From: an uncultured Clostridia bacterium
GTDB lineage: Bacteria; Bacillota; Clostridia; RUG12999
Length of the DNA: 6,050 bases
Assembly (NCBI GenBank): GCA_938005345.1
Contig: CALLNG010000463.1
Span: 1 to 6,050 of the forward strand
Reading direction: 5' to 3'
The notes under the pieces are model-generated. The model worked only from the letters and a program-made list of their open reading frames with translations. It made no database searches and was not told the origin of the DNA. Below, in pieces: positions 5,966 through 6,050 of this stretch. A program made the position numbers and the translations under genes. The stretch's first letter is position 1, and every line of letters begins with the position of its first letter.

Positions 5966-6050
5966 ATGTATGAAGAAATTCAACAAGCAGCGCAAAACGC
6001 TGTGACCCAGTTATTACAAATTGCCCCGCTTCACGCCAACGAGCTTTTTG
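5966..6050 (+). CDS. Start of a probable UPF0340/DUF436 (YwlG-like, TIGR01440) protein, cut by window edge
   Basis: The frame from the ATG at 5966-5968 is open to the right edge, giving 28 whole codons. The peptide MYEEIQQAAQNAVTQLLQ, followed by IAPLHANELF, resembles the start of the UPF0340/TIGR01440 family. In that family an amphipathic helix rich in Ala, Gln and Leu precedes a short strand leading into a 'GCSTSE'-like motif, which would lie just beyond this window. The family's biochemical role is not established. The gene has its own strong promoter and an unusually long, foldable leader. The call rests on a short N-terminus, so the family assignment is tentative even though the start codon and ribosome binding site look real. 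Confidence 0.55.
   Translation, partial: MYEEIQQAAQNAVTQLLQIAPLHANELF

Noticed and set aside
5755..5973. 72-codon frame across the intergenic region
   Set aside because: It has no Shine-Dalgarno, its composition is unlike a protein, and it overlaps the strong promoter and the structured leader.
5970..6005. Alternative ATG at 5970 for the right-hand gene
   Set aside because: It is in another frame and reaches a stop after 11 codons. The ATG at 5966 has better spacing and stays open.

Overview
The window looks like a piece of an anaerobic Bacillota (Clostridia-type) chromosome. The evidence is an S-layer homology (SLH) surface protein, strong AGGAGG-type ribosome binding sites, sigma-A-like promoters, and moderate GC content with AT-rich intergenic regions. 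I cannot name a genus.

Layout. Positions 1-4667 hold a two-gene operon on the minus strand. Its first gene (1986-4667) encodes an 893-residue secreted protein with a signal peptide, an N-terminal SLH block for wall anchoring, and about 700 residues of beta-rich sequence that I do not recognise. Its second gene starts at 1973 and runs off the left edge of the window. It encodes a secreted protein with three tandem ~190-residue modules resembling concanavalin A/LamG-type carbohydrate-binding folds. It is open over its whole visible length. The two genes are separated by 12 bases, and the stop codon of the first overlaps the Shine-Dalgarno of the second.

Positions 4668-4870 form a compact divergent control region. 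A plus-strand promoter (TTGACT-17-TATACT) drives an AraC-family regulator (4871-5755). A minus-strand promoter (TTTACT-17-TATAAT) drives the surface operon, and the two -10 boxes overlap. Just upstream of the minus -35 box lie two direct half-sites 21 bp apart, the spacing typical of AraC operators. A perfect 11-bp inverted repeat lies on the other side.

Positions 5756-5965 carry a strong extended -10 promoter and a leader of about 140 nt. The leader can fold into a three-way junction, and it precedes the start of another gene at 5966. That gene's 28 visible residues resemble the N-terminus of the UPF0340/DUF436 (YwlG, TIGR01440) family.

Working model (inference): the AraC protein senses a small molecule, probably a sugar. 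It binds the direct repeats, activates the SLH/lectin-like surface operon, and limits its own expression from the overlapping promoter. The right-hand gene is probably a separate transcription unit with its own structured leader.
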